Assembly (NCBI RefSeq): GCF_000412675.1
Contig: NC_021505.1
Location: 4,210,501-4,274,500, forward strand
DNA from: Pseudomonas putida NBRC 14164
Lineage (GTDB): Bacteria > Pseudomonadota > Gammaproteobacteria > Pseudomonadales > Pseudomonadaceae
Reading direction: 5' to 3'
DNA length: 64,000 bases
This document shows, piece after piece, positions 6,742 through 16,924 of this stretch (position 1 is its first letter; each line of letters opens with the position of its first letter). The notes under the pieces are model-generated. The model had not been told where the DNA came from, made no database searches, and was given only the letters and a program-made list of their open reading frames with translations. The translations under genes were made by a program, and so were the position numbers.

Positions 6742-9351
6742 TCAGCGCTTGTCTTCAACCTTCCACGCATTGCCGTCGTAGAACGCCTTCCAGCCGGTCG
6801 GCTTGCCATCGACTTCGGACTGCACGTACTGCTCCTTGGTCTTGCGGCTGTAGCGGATTACCGTCGGGCGGCCATCCGGGTCTTTCTGCGGCGCATCGCA
6901 CAGGAAGTGGTACTTCGGATCGATTTCGTGCTTGTGCGGCACGATTTCCATCACCAGCGGCGCACGGGTTTCGCGGTTTTTCGGGAACTGGCTGGCGGCC
7001 AGGAACAACCCCGAAGCGCCGTCACGAAGCACGTAAGTGTCGTCGACCTTCTCGCACTTGAGTTCCGGCATGTCCACCTTGTCCATCTTCGGTGGTGCCG
7101 CCTCGCCACTCTTGAGCAGCTTGCGGGTGTTCTTGCAGGTTGGATTGGTGCAGCCGAAGAACTTGCCAAAACGGCCGGTCTTCAACTGCATCTCGCTGCC
7201 ACACTTGTCGCACTCCAGGCTCGGCCCTTCGTAACCCTTGATGCGGTAGCTGCCCTCTTCGATCTCGTAGCCAACGCAATCCGGGTTGTTACCGCAAATG
7301 TGCAGCTTGTGCTTCTCATCCAGCAGGTAGGCGTCCATCGCCGTGGCGCAGATCGGGCAACGGTGCTTGCCCAGCAGCACGCGGGATTCCGATTCACCCT
7401 CGTCGTCAGCGGCAATCTCGTCACCCGGCACCAGGTTGACGGTGGCCTTGCAGCGCTCTTTTGGCGGCAAGGTGTAACCCGAGCAACCCAGGAACACACC
7501 TGTGGACGCGGTGCGAATCATCATCGGCCGGCCACATTCCTTGCACGGAATGTTGGTCATGGTCGGCTGGTTGGCGCGCATCCCGCCTTCGCTGGACTCG
7601 GCAGTCTGCAGCTTCTTGCTGAAGTCGCCGTAGAACTCGTCGAGCACGTTCTTCCAGTCACGTTCGCCCTGGGCCACGTCGTCGAGGTTCTCCTCCATGT
7701 CGGCGGTAAAACCATAGTCCATCAGGTTGGAGAAGCTTTCCGACAGGCGCTCGGTGACGATGTCGCCCATTTTCTCGGAATAGAAACGGCGGTTGTGCAA
7801 CGTCACATAGCCACGGTCCTGGATGGTGGAGATGATCGCCGCGTAAGTCGACGGGCGACCAATACCGCGCTTTTCCATTTCCTTGACCAGGCTGGCTTCA
7901 GTGAAGCGCGCCGGTGGCTTGGTGAAGTGCTGGCTCGGGTCGATCTGGATCAGCTTCAGCGCTTCGCCCTGGACCATCTCTGGCAGCACGTCGTCTTCGC
8001 CCGGCTTGCTCTGCTGCGGCAACACACGGGTATAACCGTCGAACTTGAGGATACGGCCCTTGGCACGCAGTTCGAAGTCGCCAGCAGCCACGGTGACGCT
8101 GGTGGACAGGTACTGTGCCGGCGGCATCTGGCAGGCCAGGAACTGGCGCCAGATCAGCTCGTACAGGCGCTCGGCGTCGCGCTCCATGCCACTGAGCTTG
8201 GTCGGGTGGGTGTTCACATCGGAAGGACGAATTGCTTCGTGCGCCTCCTGGGCCCCTTCCTTGCTGCCGTATACCAGCGGTGCATCCGGCAGGTACTGTT
8301 TGCCGAACTCGCGCTCGATATAGTTGCGCGCCATGTCCAGGGCGTCGACCGACAGGTTGGTCGAGTCTGTACGCATGTAAGTGATGTAGCCGGCTTCATA
8401 CAAGCGCTGGGCCATCATCATGGTCTTCTTCACCCCGAAGCCCAGGCGGTTACTGGCCGCCTGCTGCAGGGTGGAGGTAATGAACGGCGCCGATGGCTTG
8501 CTGCTGGTCGGGCGGTCTTCACGCTTGACCACGCTGTAGCTGGAAGCCTTGAGCTTCTCCAGCGCAGCCATGGCCTGCGCTTCGTTCAGCGGCTTGAAGG
8601 CCTCGCCCTTCTCGCGCGCCACCTCGAAACGCACCTTGGCGTTCTTGGCGGTACCGAGGTCGGCGTGGATCTCCCAATACTCTTCCGGGATGAATGCGCG
8701 GATTTCACGCTCGCGCTCCACCACCAGTTTCACCGCGACCGACTGAACACGGCCAGCGGACAGGCCGCGGGCAATCTTGGCCCACAGCAGCGGCGAAACC
8801 ATGTAACCGACCACACGGTCGAGGAACCGCCGCGCCTGCTGGGCATTGACCCGGTCGATGTCCAGCTCGCCTGGCTGCGAGAAAGCCTCCTGGATGGCCT
8901 TCTTGGTAATTTCGTTGAACACCACGCGCTTGTAGCGGGTGTCGTCACCGCCGATGGCTTCGCGCAGGTGCCAGGCAATGGCTTCCCCCTCGCGGTCCAA
9001 GTCGGTTGCGAGATAGATGGTGTCGGCGTCCTTGGCCAGGCGGCGCAGCTCTTCGATCACCTTTTCCTTGCCAGGCAGGATCTCGTACTTGGCCTTCCAG
9101 CCGTGATCCGGGTCGACGCCCATGCGTGCCACCAACTGGCGGCGGGCCTTTTCTTTCGGCGACAGCGCCGGAGCCTCACCCGCGGCCTTGCCACGCTTGG
9201 CGGCTGGCTCTTTGCTTGCGCTGGCCGAACCGCTGGTGGGGAGGTCTCGGATATGGCCGATACTCGACTTCACCACGTACTGGTTGCCCAAATACTTGTT
9301 GATGGTCTTGGCCTTGGCCGGGGATTCCACAATGACCAGCGATTTGCCCAT
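6742..9351 (-). CDS. topA: DNA topoisomerase I
   Basis: The 869-residue type IA topoisomerase relaxes negative supercoils. The TOPRIM domain starts at the N-terminus (LVIVESPAKAKTINKYLG, E9) and contains the metal-binding D117-x-D119-x-E121. The active-site tyrosine is Y325 in GYITYMRTDST. C-terminal CxxC zinc ribbons begin near residue 600 (CKECGRPM) and continue with CPIC and CDKCGSEM plus NPTCKNT. Length matches Pseudomonas TopA (about 868). A glycine/alanine/lysine-rich insertion after residue 40 (SASASKEPAAKRGK) interrupts the TOPRIM region, as in other pseudomonads. Transcription is toward the DUF6586-like gene. Confidence 0.97.
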   Translation of the reverse strand: MGKSLVIVESPAKAKTINKYLGNQYVVKSSIGHIRDLPTSGSASASKEPAAKRGKAAGEAPALSPKEKARRQLVARMGVDPDHGWKAKYEILPGKEKVIEELRRLAKDADTIYLATDLDREGEAIAWHLREAIGGDDTRYKRVVFNEITKKAIQEAFSQPGELDIDRVNAQQARRFLDRVVGYMVSPLLWAKIARGLSAGRVQSVAVKLVVEREREIRAFIPEEYWEIHADLGTAKNAKVRFEVAREKGEAFKPLNEAQAMAALEKLKASSYSVVKREDRPTSSKPSAPFITSTLQQAASNRLGFGVKKTMMMAQRLYEAGYITYMRTDSTNLSVDALDMARNYIEREFGKQYLPDAPLVYGSKEGAQEAHEAIRPSDVNTHPTKLSGMERDAERLYELIWRQFLACQMPPAQYLSTSVTVAAGDFELRAKGRILKFDGYTRVLPQQSKPGEDDVLPEMVQGEALKLIQIDPSQHFTKPPARFTEASLVKEMEKRGIGRPSTYAAIISTIQDRGYVTLHNRRFYSEKMGDIVTERLSESFSNLMDYGFTADMEENLDDVAQGERDWKNVLDEFYGDFSKKLQTAESSEGGMRANQPTMTNIPCKECGRPMMIRTASTGVFLGCSGYTLPPKERCKATVNLVPGDEIAADDEGESESRVLLGKHRCPICATAMDAYLLDEKHKLHICGNNPDCVGYEIEEGSYRIKGYEGPSLECDKCGSEMQLKTGRFGKFFGCTNPTCKNTRKLLKSGEAAPPKMDKVDMPELKCEKVDDTYVLRDGASGLFLAASQFPKNRETRAPLVMEIVPHKHEIDPKYHFLCDAPQKDPDGRPTVIRYSRKTKEQYVQSEVDGKPTGWKAFYDGNAWKVEDKR

Positions 9352-9451
9352 GGATCGGAGTATTCCTGAATCTGAAAATGAAAAACGCGTCAGGTACCAA
9401 ACGCGGCACCGCTATATATAGTGGCAAAAGTGTGAGGTCAAGCTCGGGTGA

Positions 9452-9703
9452 TCACTCGTGCGACTTGCCCAGCAACCCAGGCAGGCCTTCTTCGGCCTTG
9501 ACCAAAGCAAAGCGTGGCACCTGCTCGCCGTCAACCTCGACAGACTCCTGGAACATGAAAAGGGGGCGCACCCAGAAGCTGTAATCACCATACAGGCATT
9601 GGTAGAACACCATCCACTCTTCGTTCTCGGAATGCCGCGCAACACTGAAGACACGGTACTCAGGCCCTTTGTAATGCCGGTATACGCCTGGTTGTATCTG
9701 CAT
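9452..9703 (-). CDS. DUF1653 family protein
   Basis: This 83-residue protein has the DUF1653 pattern: PGVYRHYKGPEYRV at the N-terminus, then WMVFYQCLYGDYSFWVRPL in the middle. The family is small, cytoplasmic and of unknown function. An in-frame GTG nine bases upstream was rejected because the Shine-Dalgarno GAGGG lies nine bases before the ATG at 9703 and overlaps the GTG. The gene lies between fadA and topA on the same strand. A fadBA terminator at 9732-9762 precedes it, so it is probably expressed separately from fadBA. Confidence 0.85.
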   Translation of the reverse strand: MQIQPGVYRHYKGPEYRVFSVARHSENEEWMVFYQCLYGDYSFWVRPLFMFQESVEVDGEQVPRFALVKAEEGLPGLLGKSHE

Positions 9704-9731
9704 GTTGCCCACCCTCTTTAATTAATCCTGT

Positions 9732-9762
9732 AAAAACAAAACCGGGGCACAAGGCCCCGGTT
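9732..9762 (-). terminator. Intrinsic terminator of fadBA
   Basis: AACCGGGGC (9740-9748) and GCCCCGGTT (9754-9762) form a 9-bp stem with a 5-base loop. Read on the minus strand it is followed by TTGTTTTTA, a U tract, just after the fadA stop codon. It is a standard intrinsic terminator. Confidence 0.9.
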
Positions 9763-9779
9763 GCTGTCCCGCAACGCGA

Positions 9780-10955
9780 TCAGACGCGTTCAAAGACAGT
9801 GGTGATACCTTGACCGAGGCCGACGCACATGGTCGCCACCCCCAGGGTACCGCCATTCTGCTTCATGACGTTGAGCAGGGTGCCCGAAATACGTGCCCCG
9901 GAGCAACCGAACGGGTGGCCCAAAGCAATGGCGCCGCCGTGCAGGTTAACCTTCTCATCCATCTTGTCGAGCACTTTCAAGTCTTTCAGCACTGGCAAGG
10001 CCTGTGCAGCAAAGGCTTCGTTGAGCTCGATGAAGTCGATGTCGGCCATGGTCAGCCCGGCGCGCTTGAGGGCTTTTTGGGTCGACGGCACCGGGCCATA
10101 ACCCATGATCGCCGGATCGACACCGGCCACCGCCATCGAACGGATCACCGCCAATGGCTGGATACCCAGGTCCATCGCACGCTGGCCGGACATGACGATC
10201 ATGCACGAAGCGCCGTCGGTGATCTGCGACGAGGTACCGGCAGTGACGGTACCGCCTTTCGGGTTAAACGCGGGCTTGAGCGACGCCAGGCCTTCGAGGG
10301 TGGTTTCCGGGCGAATGGTTTCGTCGAAATCGAACACCTTCAGGAAGCCGTTCTCGTCATAGCCCTGCATCGGGATGATCTCGTCCTTGAACTTGCCTTC
10401 GACCGTGGCCTTGTGGGCCAACTGGTGCGAACGCACGCCGAACAGGTCCTGCTGCTCACGGGTGATGCCGTGCATCTTGCCGAGCATTTCCGCAGTCAGG
10501 CCCATCATCCCGGAAGCCTTGGCAGCATGCAAGGACAGGTGCGGGTTGGGGTCGACGCCGTGCATCATGCTGACGTGGCCCATGTGCTCCACCCCGCCAA
10601 TCACGAACACATCGCCGTTACCGGTCATGATCGCCTGGGCAGCGGTGTGCAGTGCGCTCATCGACGAGCCGCACAGGCGGCTGACGGTCTGCGCTGCAGA
10701 AGTGTGCGGGATCGGGGTCATCAGCGACGCCATGCGGGCGATGTTCCACCCCTGCTCCAGGGTCTGGTTGACGCAGCCCCAGATCACGTCCTCGACTTCC
10801 TTCGGGTCGACCTTGTCGTTACGCTCCAGCAGCTTGCTGATCAGGTGCGCCGACATGTCCTCGGCGCGGGTATTGCGGTGCATGCCACCCTTGGAGCGGC
10901 CCATTGGCGTGCGACCGAAGTCGACAATCACCACGTCTCTTGGATTCAGGCTCAT
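9780..10955 (-). CDS. fadA: 3-ketoacyl-CoA thiolase (fatty acid oxidation complex beta subunit)
   Basis: The 391-residue thiolase cleaves 3-ketoacyl-CoA with CoA to give acetyl-CoA, the last step of each beta-oxidation round. Catalytic residues are visible: nucleophilic C95 (SRLCGSSMSALH), H347 (ALGHPFGCSG) and C377 (TMCVGLGQG). It is the beta subunit of the FadBA multienzyme complex. fadB lies 31 bases upstream on the same strand, giving a fadB-fadA operon that ends at the terminator 9732-9762. Expression is expected to be repressed by PsrA, encoded 5 kb away, through the double site upstream of fadB. Confidence 0.97.
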   Translation of the reverse strand: MSLNPRDVVIVDFGRTPMGRSKGGMHRNTRAEDMSAHLISKLLERNDKVDPKEVEDVIWGCVNQTLEQGWNIARMASLMTPIPHTSAAQTVSRLCGSSMSALHTAAQAIMTGNGDVFVIGGVEHMGHVSMMHGVDPNPHLSLHAAKASGMMGLTAEMLGKMHGITREQQDLFGVRSHQLAHKATVEGKFKDEIIPMQGYDENGFLKVFDFDETIRPETTLEGLASLKPAFNPKGGTVTAGTSSQITDGASCMIVMSGQRAMDLGIQPLAVIRSMAVAGVDPAIMGYGPVPSTQKALKRAGLTMADIDFIELNEAFAAQALPVLKDLKVLDKMDEKVNLHGGAIALGHPFGCSGARISGTLLNVMKQNGGTLGVATMCVGLGQGITTVFERV

Positions 10956-10986
10956 ATCAAATCTCTCGCTCTAGCTCGTTGACCGC

Positions 10987-13134
<2,148 letters not shown>

Positions 13135-13264
13135 CAACTGATCTCCACGATATGGAAGCTGAACTGTACACGCCGATCGCTGCAGCAGAAGCAGGCCTAG
13201 CTGCCCTGCCCCAGGCACACCCGTCAGCGCGCTAGTCGGAAGTATGGCTTGGCGTCATGACATA

Positions 13265-13291
13265 CAAACGCTCAATTCATACGCCCGTTTG
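13265..13291 (-). promoter_or_regulatory. Candidate PsrA double operator upstream of fadBA
   Basis: Two 14-base elements, CAAACGCTCAATTC (13265-13278) and CATACGCCCGTTTG (13278-13291), share base 13278. That is exactly the arrangement at psrA (4429-4455). The outer half sites CAAAC and GTTTG are perfect; the inner half sites are degenerate. A minus-strand TTGACA (13334-13329) with a weak -10 (GAATGT, 13311-13306) would place the start point just upstream of the sites, so bound PsrA would block transcription. PsrA repression of fadBA is established in Pseudomonas; the exact site here is inferred. Confidence 0.6.
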
Positions 13292-13553
13292 ATTTGGGTG
13301 TGCACACATTCTCCGAAAAGATCGGCGTTGTCAAATGCTCACGAGCATGGCGAAAACGCGACTTTCCGGTCACTTTGTATCGTCTGGGTACAAAACATGA
13401 TGACAGTGATCGCCGACCATTCATGTCAGCGATTGACCACGGCCGATTGAATAACGCTGCGACTTTCGACTTGCGCGGAAACCCAAGGCGGCTACACTGC
13501 CACCTGCTTGAATGAATACCCGGCCTGCCTGGCCTTTTCTGCGCAGCAGAACG

Positions 13554-13608
13554 CAAAGCGGCGACTTGGCACCCCACCCCTTCAGGGTTCTGCCAAGCCG
13601 CCGCTTTG
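13554..13608 (-). terminator. Long hairpin downstream of the 145-aa gene
   Basis: CAAAGCGGCGACTTGGCA (13554-13571) pairs with TGCCAAGCCGCCGCTTTG (13591-13608), an 18-bp stem with one mismatch, and the 19-base loop can form a further small ACCC/GGGT stem. It follows the stop of the minus-strand gene at 13662. No long U tract is present, so it may be a terminator helper or a 3' mRNA-stabilising structure. Confidence 0.6.
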
Positions 13609-13661
13609 TCGTTTAAAGCCCTGAACGCCTACGCCGTACCATTAGGAGGTAGCCCCGGGGT

Positions 13662-14099
13662 TCAAGCCAGGGTTTCGAGGACGTAGGCAACATCCTGCAA
13701 CACAGCCGTATCACCCCGTTCAGTCCAGTACAGGGCGATCATCCGCGCATCGGCTTCGACCTTGTAGACGCTCGCCGGCAAGCGCGCCAGAGGCTCAATG
13801 AAGCGTGGATCTTCGCAGGGCTCACGCCACTGGTTCCACCACACCCCCGGGCTGATCTGCCAGAAGCTGAAGCTGTCTTCATGCCCCCGACGCCGTGCCC
13901 GATGATACTGCGGGCAAGGGCTTGGCGGCTCCTTTTCGAGCCAGTGCGGCCATTGCTGCGGCGCCAGCTGCATACCCAGCCCCATTCGCCGGGCCTCCAG
14001 GCGCAGCTTCATCTGCTCGCTCTGCTTGCGCGAGCCGCGCAGCCAGGAAAGCGGGCTGAGAATCAGCGCAAGGATTGACACCACCAGCAATACCGTCAT
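13662..14099 (-). CDS. Membrane-anchored hypothetical protein (145 aa)
   Basis: I do not recognise the family. The protein has one N-terminal membrane segment (TVLLVVSILALILSPLSWL) followed by basic residues (RGSRKQSEQMKLRLEARRMG), so the rest is probably cytoplasmic. The soluble part is rich in Trp and Arg (QQWPHWLEKE, FWQISPGVWWNQWREP). The start at 14099 was preferred because GGGA lies about nine bases before it; an ATG at 14114 would add five residues. It stands between fadBA and the divergent universal stress protein gene. No function is proposed. Confidence 0.7.
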   Translation of the reverse strand: MTVLLVVSILALILSPLSWLRGSRKQSEQMKLRLEARRMGLGMQLAPQQWPHWLEKEPPSPCPQYHRARRRGHEDSFSFWQISPGVWWNQWREPCEDPRFIEPLARLPASVYKVEADARMIALYWTERGDTAVLQDVAYVLETLA

Positions 14100-14209
14100 A
14101 TCAGTAGTTCCCATAAAGCGTTGCAAATGAGCTGGTTAGCCATTTTTCACGGAAGACCCGCCCGAAAGCGACCATACTTCTTCTATCGCGATTGCCAGGA
14201 GTACCGCTC

Positions 14210-14650
14210 ATGCAATATGAACATTTGTTGGTCGCCGTCGACCTGACCGAAGAATGCGACCCGGTGATCAAGCGTGCCATGAAGCTCGCCGAGCCCTCAG
14301 GCGCCAAGGTGTCCCTGGTTCACATCGTCGAGCCGATGGCCATGGCATTCGGCGGTGACGTGCCCATGGACCTGTCGCAGTTGCAACAGCAACAGTTCGA
14401 CCAGGCCAAGGAGCGCATGGACCGCCTGTTCAACAAATACCCTGAGATCAACCGTGGCGACTCACACCTGACCTACGGCCAGCCGCGTCAGGAAATCCAC
14501 CAACTGGCCAAGGACCAGAAGTGCGACCTGATCGTGGTCGGCAGCCATGGCCGCCATGGCCTGGCGTTGCTGCTGGGTTCCACGGCCAATGACGTGCTGC
14601 ACGGTGCGCCGTGCGATGTACTGGCGGTGCGGTTGCAGAAGAAGGAATGA
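14210..14650 (+). CDS. Universal stress protein (UspA family)
   Basis: This is a 146-residue single Usp domain. The N-terminus YEHLLVAVDLTEECDPVI is the family's first strand with the Asp that contacts nucleotide. The C-terminal GSHGRHGLALLLGST fits the G-x2-G-x9-G-S ATP-binding motif, so it is probably an ATP-binding Usp. The ATG at 14210 is preceded by CAGGAG at a good distance; the upstream in-frame TTG was rejected. It is monocistronic and ends in front of a REP pair. Usp proteins support stress survival; the specific stimulus cannot be told from sequence. Confidence 0.92.
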   Translation: MQYEHLLVAVDLTEECDPVIKRAMKLAEPSGAKVSLVHIVEPMAMAFGGDVPMDLSQLQQQQFDQAKERMDRLFNKYPEINRGDSHLTYGQPRQEIHQLAKDQKCDLIVVGSHGRHGLALLLGSTANDVLHGAPCDVLAVRLQKKE

Positions 14651-14663
14651 CTTAACCTGCCCC

Positions 14664-14757
14664 GGCCCTATCGCCGGCAAGCCAGCTCCCACAGGGATAC
14701 CACAAGGCTTGAAACCTGTGGTGTACCTGTGGGAGCTGGCTTGCCGGCGATAGGGCC
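14664..14757. repeat. REP pair (BIME) with perfect 32-bp inverted arms
   Basis: The arms 14664-14695 and 14726-14757 are perfect reverse complements over 32 bp (containing GCCGGCAAGCCAGCTCCCAC), separated by 30 bases. The element lies between convergent usp and uup genes. It is likely to form a strong cruciform/hairpin and act as a bidirectional stop. Confidence 0.9.
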
Positions 14758-14774
14758 AGTCCAGGCTGACGCTA

Positions 14775-16703
14775 TCAGCCTTCCAGCTCGGCCCAGCGCT
14801 CTACCAGCGCATCCAGCTCACCTTGGAGCTTCTCGATCTTGGCCAGCACTGCGGAAGTTTCAGTAATCGGCCGCTGGTAGAAGCCAGCCGCATTCACTTC
14901 TTCCTGAGCCTCAGCCATGCGCTGCTCAACCTGGTCGATCTGCCCCGGCAGCATCTCCAGCTCACGCTGCAGCTTGTAGCTGAGCTTCTTCTTCGAAGCT
15001 TCTTCCGCCACCGGCGCAGCAACTGGCGCGGGCTTGTCCTCGACTTTCTCCACCACTGCGCTGTTGAGCGCCGACTTGCCGCCCTTGCTCTCGGTCACGC
15101 CCAGCAGCTTCGGTGAGCCACCCTGGCGAATCCAGTCCTCGTAGCCGCCGACGTACTCACGCACCTTGCCCTCGCCTTCGAACACCAGGGTACTGGTGAC
15201 GACGTTGTCGAGGAAGGCCCGGTCGTGGCTGACCATCAGCACGGTGCCCTTGTAGTTGGACAGCACTTCTTCGAGCAGTTCGAGGGTTTCAACGTCCAGG
15301 TCGTTGGTCGGTTCGTCGAGCACCAGCAGGTTGGCCGGCTTGCTGAACAGCTTGGCCAGCAACAGGCGCGCACGCTCGCCACCCGACAATGCCTTGACCG
15401 GCGTGCGGGCACGCTGCGGGCTGAACAGGAAGTCGCCCAGGTAGCTCAGCACGTGGCGGTTCTGGCCGTCGATCTCGATGAAGTCACGGCCTTCGGCCAG
15501 GTTGTCGATCACGGTCTTTTCCAGCTCGAGCTGGTGGCGCATCTGGTCGAAGTAGGCGACTTCCAGCTTGGTGCCGCTCTCGACCTTGCCCGACGTGGGT
15601 TCCAGGCCGCCGAGCATCAGCTTGAGCAAGGTGGTCTTGCCGGTGCCGTTGGCGCCCAGCAGGCCGATACGGTCCTGGCGCTGCAGGACCATGGAGAAGT
15701 CCTTGACCAGCATTGGCCCGCCAGCGTGATGGAAGCTGACGTTTTCCAGCACCATCACTTGCTTGCCGGATTTTTCTGCCGACTCGATCTGGATGTTGGC
15801 CTTGCCCTGGCGTTCGCGGCGCTCACCACGCTCCACGCGCAAGGCTTTCAGCGCACGCACCCGGCCTTCGTTACGGGTGCGGCGGGCCTTGATGCCTTGG
15901 CGGATCCACACTTCTTCCTGGGCCAGGCGCTTGTCGAACAGCGCGTTGGCGGTTTCTTCGGCGGCCAGTGCGGCCTCCTTGTGCACCAGGAAGCTGGCGT
16001 AGTCACCGTTCCAGTCGATCAGGCCGCCACGGTCCAGTTCAAGGATGCGGGTGGCCAGGTTCTGCAGGAAGGACCGGTCGTGGGTGATGAACAGGACCGC
16101 GCCGTTAAAGCTGCGCAGGGCCTCTTCGAGCCAGGCAATGGCACCGATGTCCAGGTGGTTGGTAGGCTCGTCGAGCAGCAGCAGGTCGGGCTCGGACACC
16201 AGCGCCTGGGCCAGCAGCACACGGCGCCGCCAGCCACCGGACAGCTCAGCCAGGGTCTTGTCCGCCGGCAACTGCAGGCGGCTGAGGGTGCTTTCCACCA
16301 CTTGCTGCAGGCGCCAGCCATCACGGGCTTCCAGCTCGTGCTGGACGTGCATGAGCTTTTCCAGGTCTTCGTCGTTCTGGATATTCATGCTCAGGTGATG
16401 GAACTGTGCCAGCAACTCACCGACGCCATCCAGGCCTGCGGCCACCACATCGAACACCGTGCGATCGTCGGCCACCGGCAGTTCCTGCGGCAGCTCGCCG
16501 ATCTTCAGGCCCGGGGCACGCCAGACTTCACCGTCGTCGCCCTTCTGCTCGCCCTTGACCAGGCGCAGCATGCTGGATTTGCCAGTACCGTTGCGGCCGA
16601 TGATGCACACCCGCTCACCACGAGCGATCTGCCAGGACACTTTGTCCAGCAGCGGCATGGCGCCGAATGCGAGGGACACATCGCTGAATTTGAGCAGGGT
16701 CAT
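14775..16703 (-). CDS. uup: ABC-F family ATPase, Uup type
   Basis: This 642-residue soluble protein has two ABC ATPase domains and no membrane segments. Domain 1 has Walker A GRNGTGKSS and signature LSGGWRRRVLLAQ; domain 2 has GANGTGKTT and LSGGERARLLLAK. The two are joined by the ABC-F linker, and a C-terminal coiled-coil region (about residues 565-640) with a Lys/Ala/Pro-rich hinge before it is typical of Uup. ABC-F proteins act on the ribosome; Uup also affects precise excision of transposons in E. coli. The start MTLLKFSDV has GGAG nine bases before it. The gene is divergent from slt. Confidence 0.93.
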   Translation of the reverse strand: MTLLKFSDVSLAFGAMPLLDKVSWQIARGERVCIIGRNGTGKSSMLRLVKGEQKGDDGEVWRAPGLKIGELPQELPVADDRTVFDVVAAGLDGVGELLAQFHHLSMNIQNDEDLEKLMHVQHELEARDGWRLQQVVESTLSRLQLPADKTLAELSGGWRRRVLLAQALVSEPDLLLLDEPTNHLDIGAIAWLEEALRSFNGAVLFITHDRSFLQNLATRILELDRGGLIDWNGDYASFLVHKEAALAAEETANALFDKRLAQEEVWIRQGIKARRTRNEGRVRALKALRVERGERRERQGKANIQIESAEKSGKQVMVLENVSFHHAGGPMLVKDFSMVLQRQDRIGLLGANGTGKTTLLKLMLGGLEPTSGKVESGTKLEVAYFDQMRHQLELEKTVIDNLAEGRDFIEIDGQNRHVLSYLGDFLFSPQRARTPVKALSGGERARLLLAKLFSKPANLLVLDEPTNDLDVETLELLEEVLSNYKGTVLMVSHDRAFLDNVVTSTLVFEGEGKVREYVGGYEDWIRQGGSPKLLGVTESKGGKSALNSAVVEKVEDKPAPVAAPVAEEASKKKLSYKLQRELEMLPGQIDQVEQRMAEAQEEVNAAGFYQRPITETSAVLAKIEKLQGELDALVERWAELEG

Positions 16704-16924
16704 GTTGGTCTCCATAAATCGGGCGCGCATTCTACCTGACTTGGCCCTCGACGGCATCCGCTTGGCCACCCTACGAGCGCTTTGCGACATCTGGTCGAAG
16801 TTAATATCCCGATACAAGCACAGTGCTTTCACCCGCCGCCGGCAAACAGCTAAGCTAAGGCAATTGCTTCCAACAGTGCTGGCTCCGCCGTCACTTCCCC
16901 ATGGTTCTACTGCCCGGACGTATC

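Larger units (their letters stand above)
13135..13661. other. Intergenic region upstream of fadBA
   Basis: This stretch of 527 bases has no convincing gene; the open frames on either strand are short and basic. It holds the fadBA promoter area, a candidate PsrA double site (13265-13291), a possible minus-strand -35 box (complement of TGTCAA at 13329-13334) and a large hairpin (13554-13608) near the end of the next gene. Confidence 0.7.

Noticed and set aside
6907..9369. 820-codon open frame antisense to topA
   Set aside because: It is the mirror of a highly GC-biased real gene; its product has no recognisable motif and the topA motifs on the other strand are complete.
13272..13577. 101-codon minus-strand ORF upstream of fadB
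   Set aside because: Arg/Ser-rich, no ribosome site, and it runs through the promoter and the 13554-13608 hairpin.
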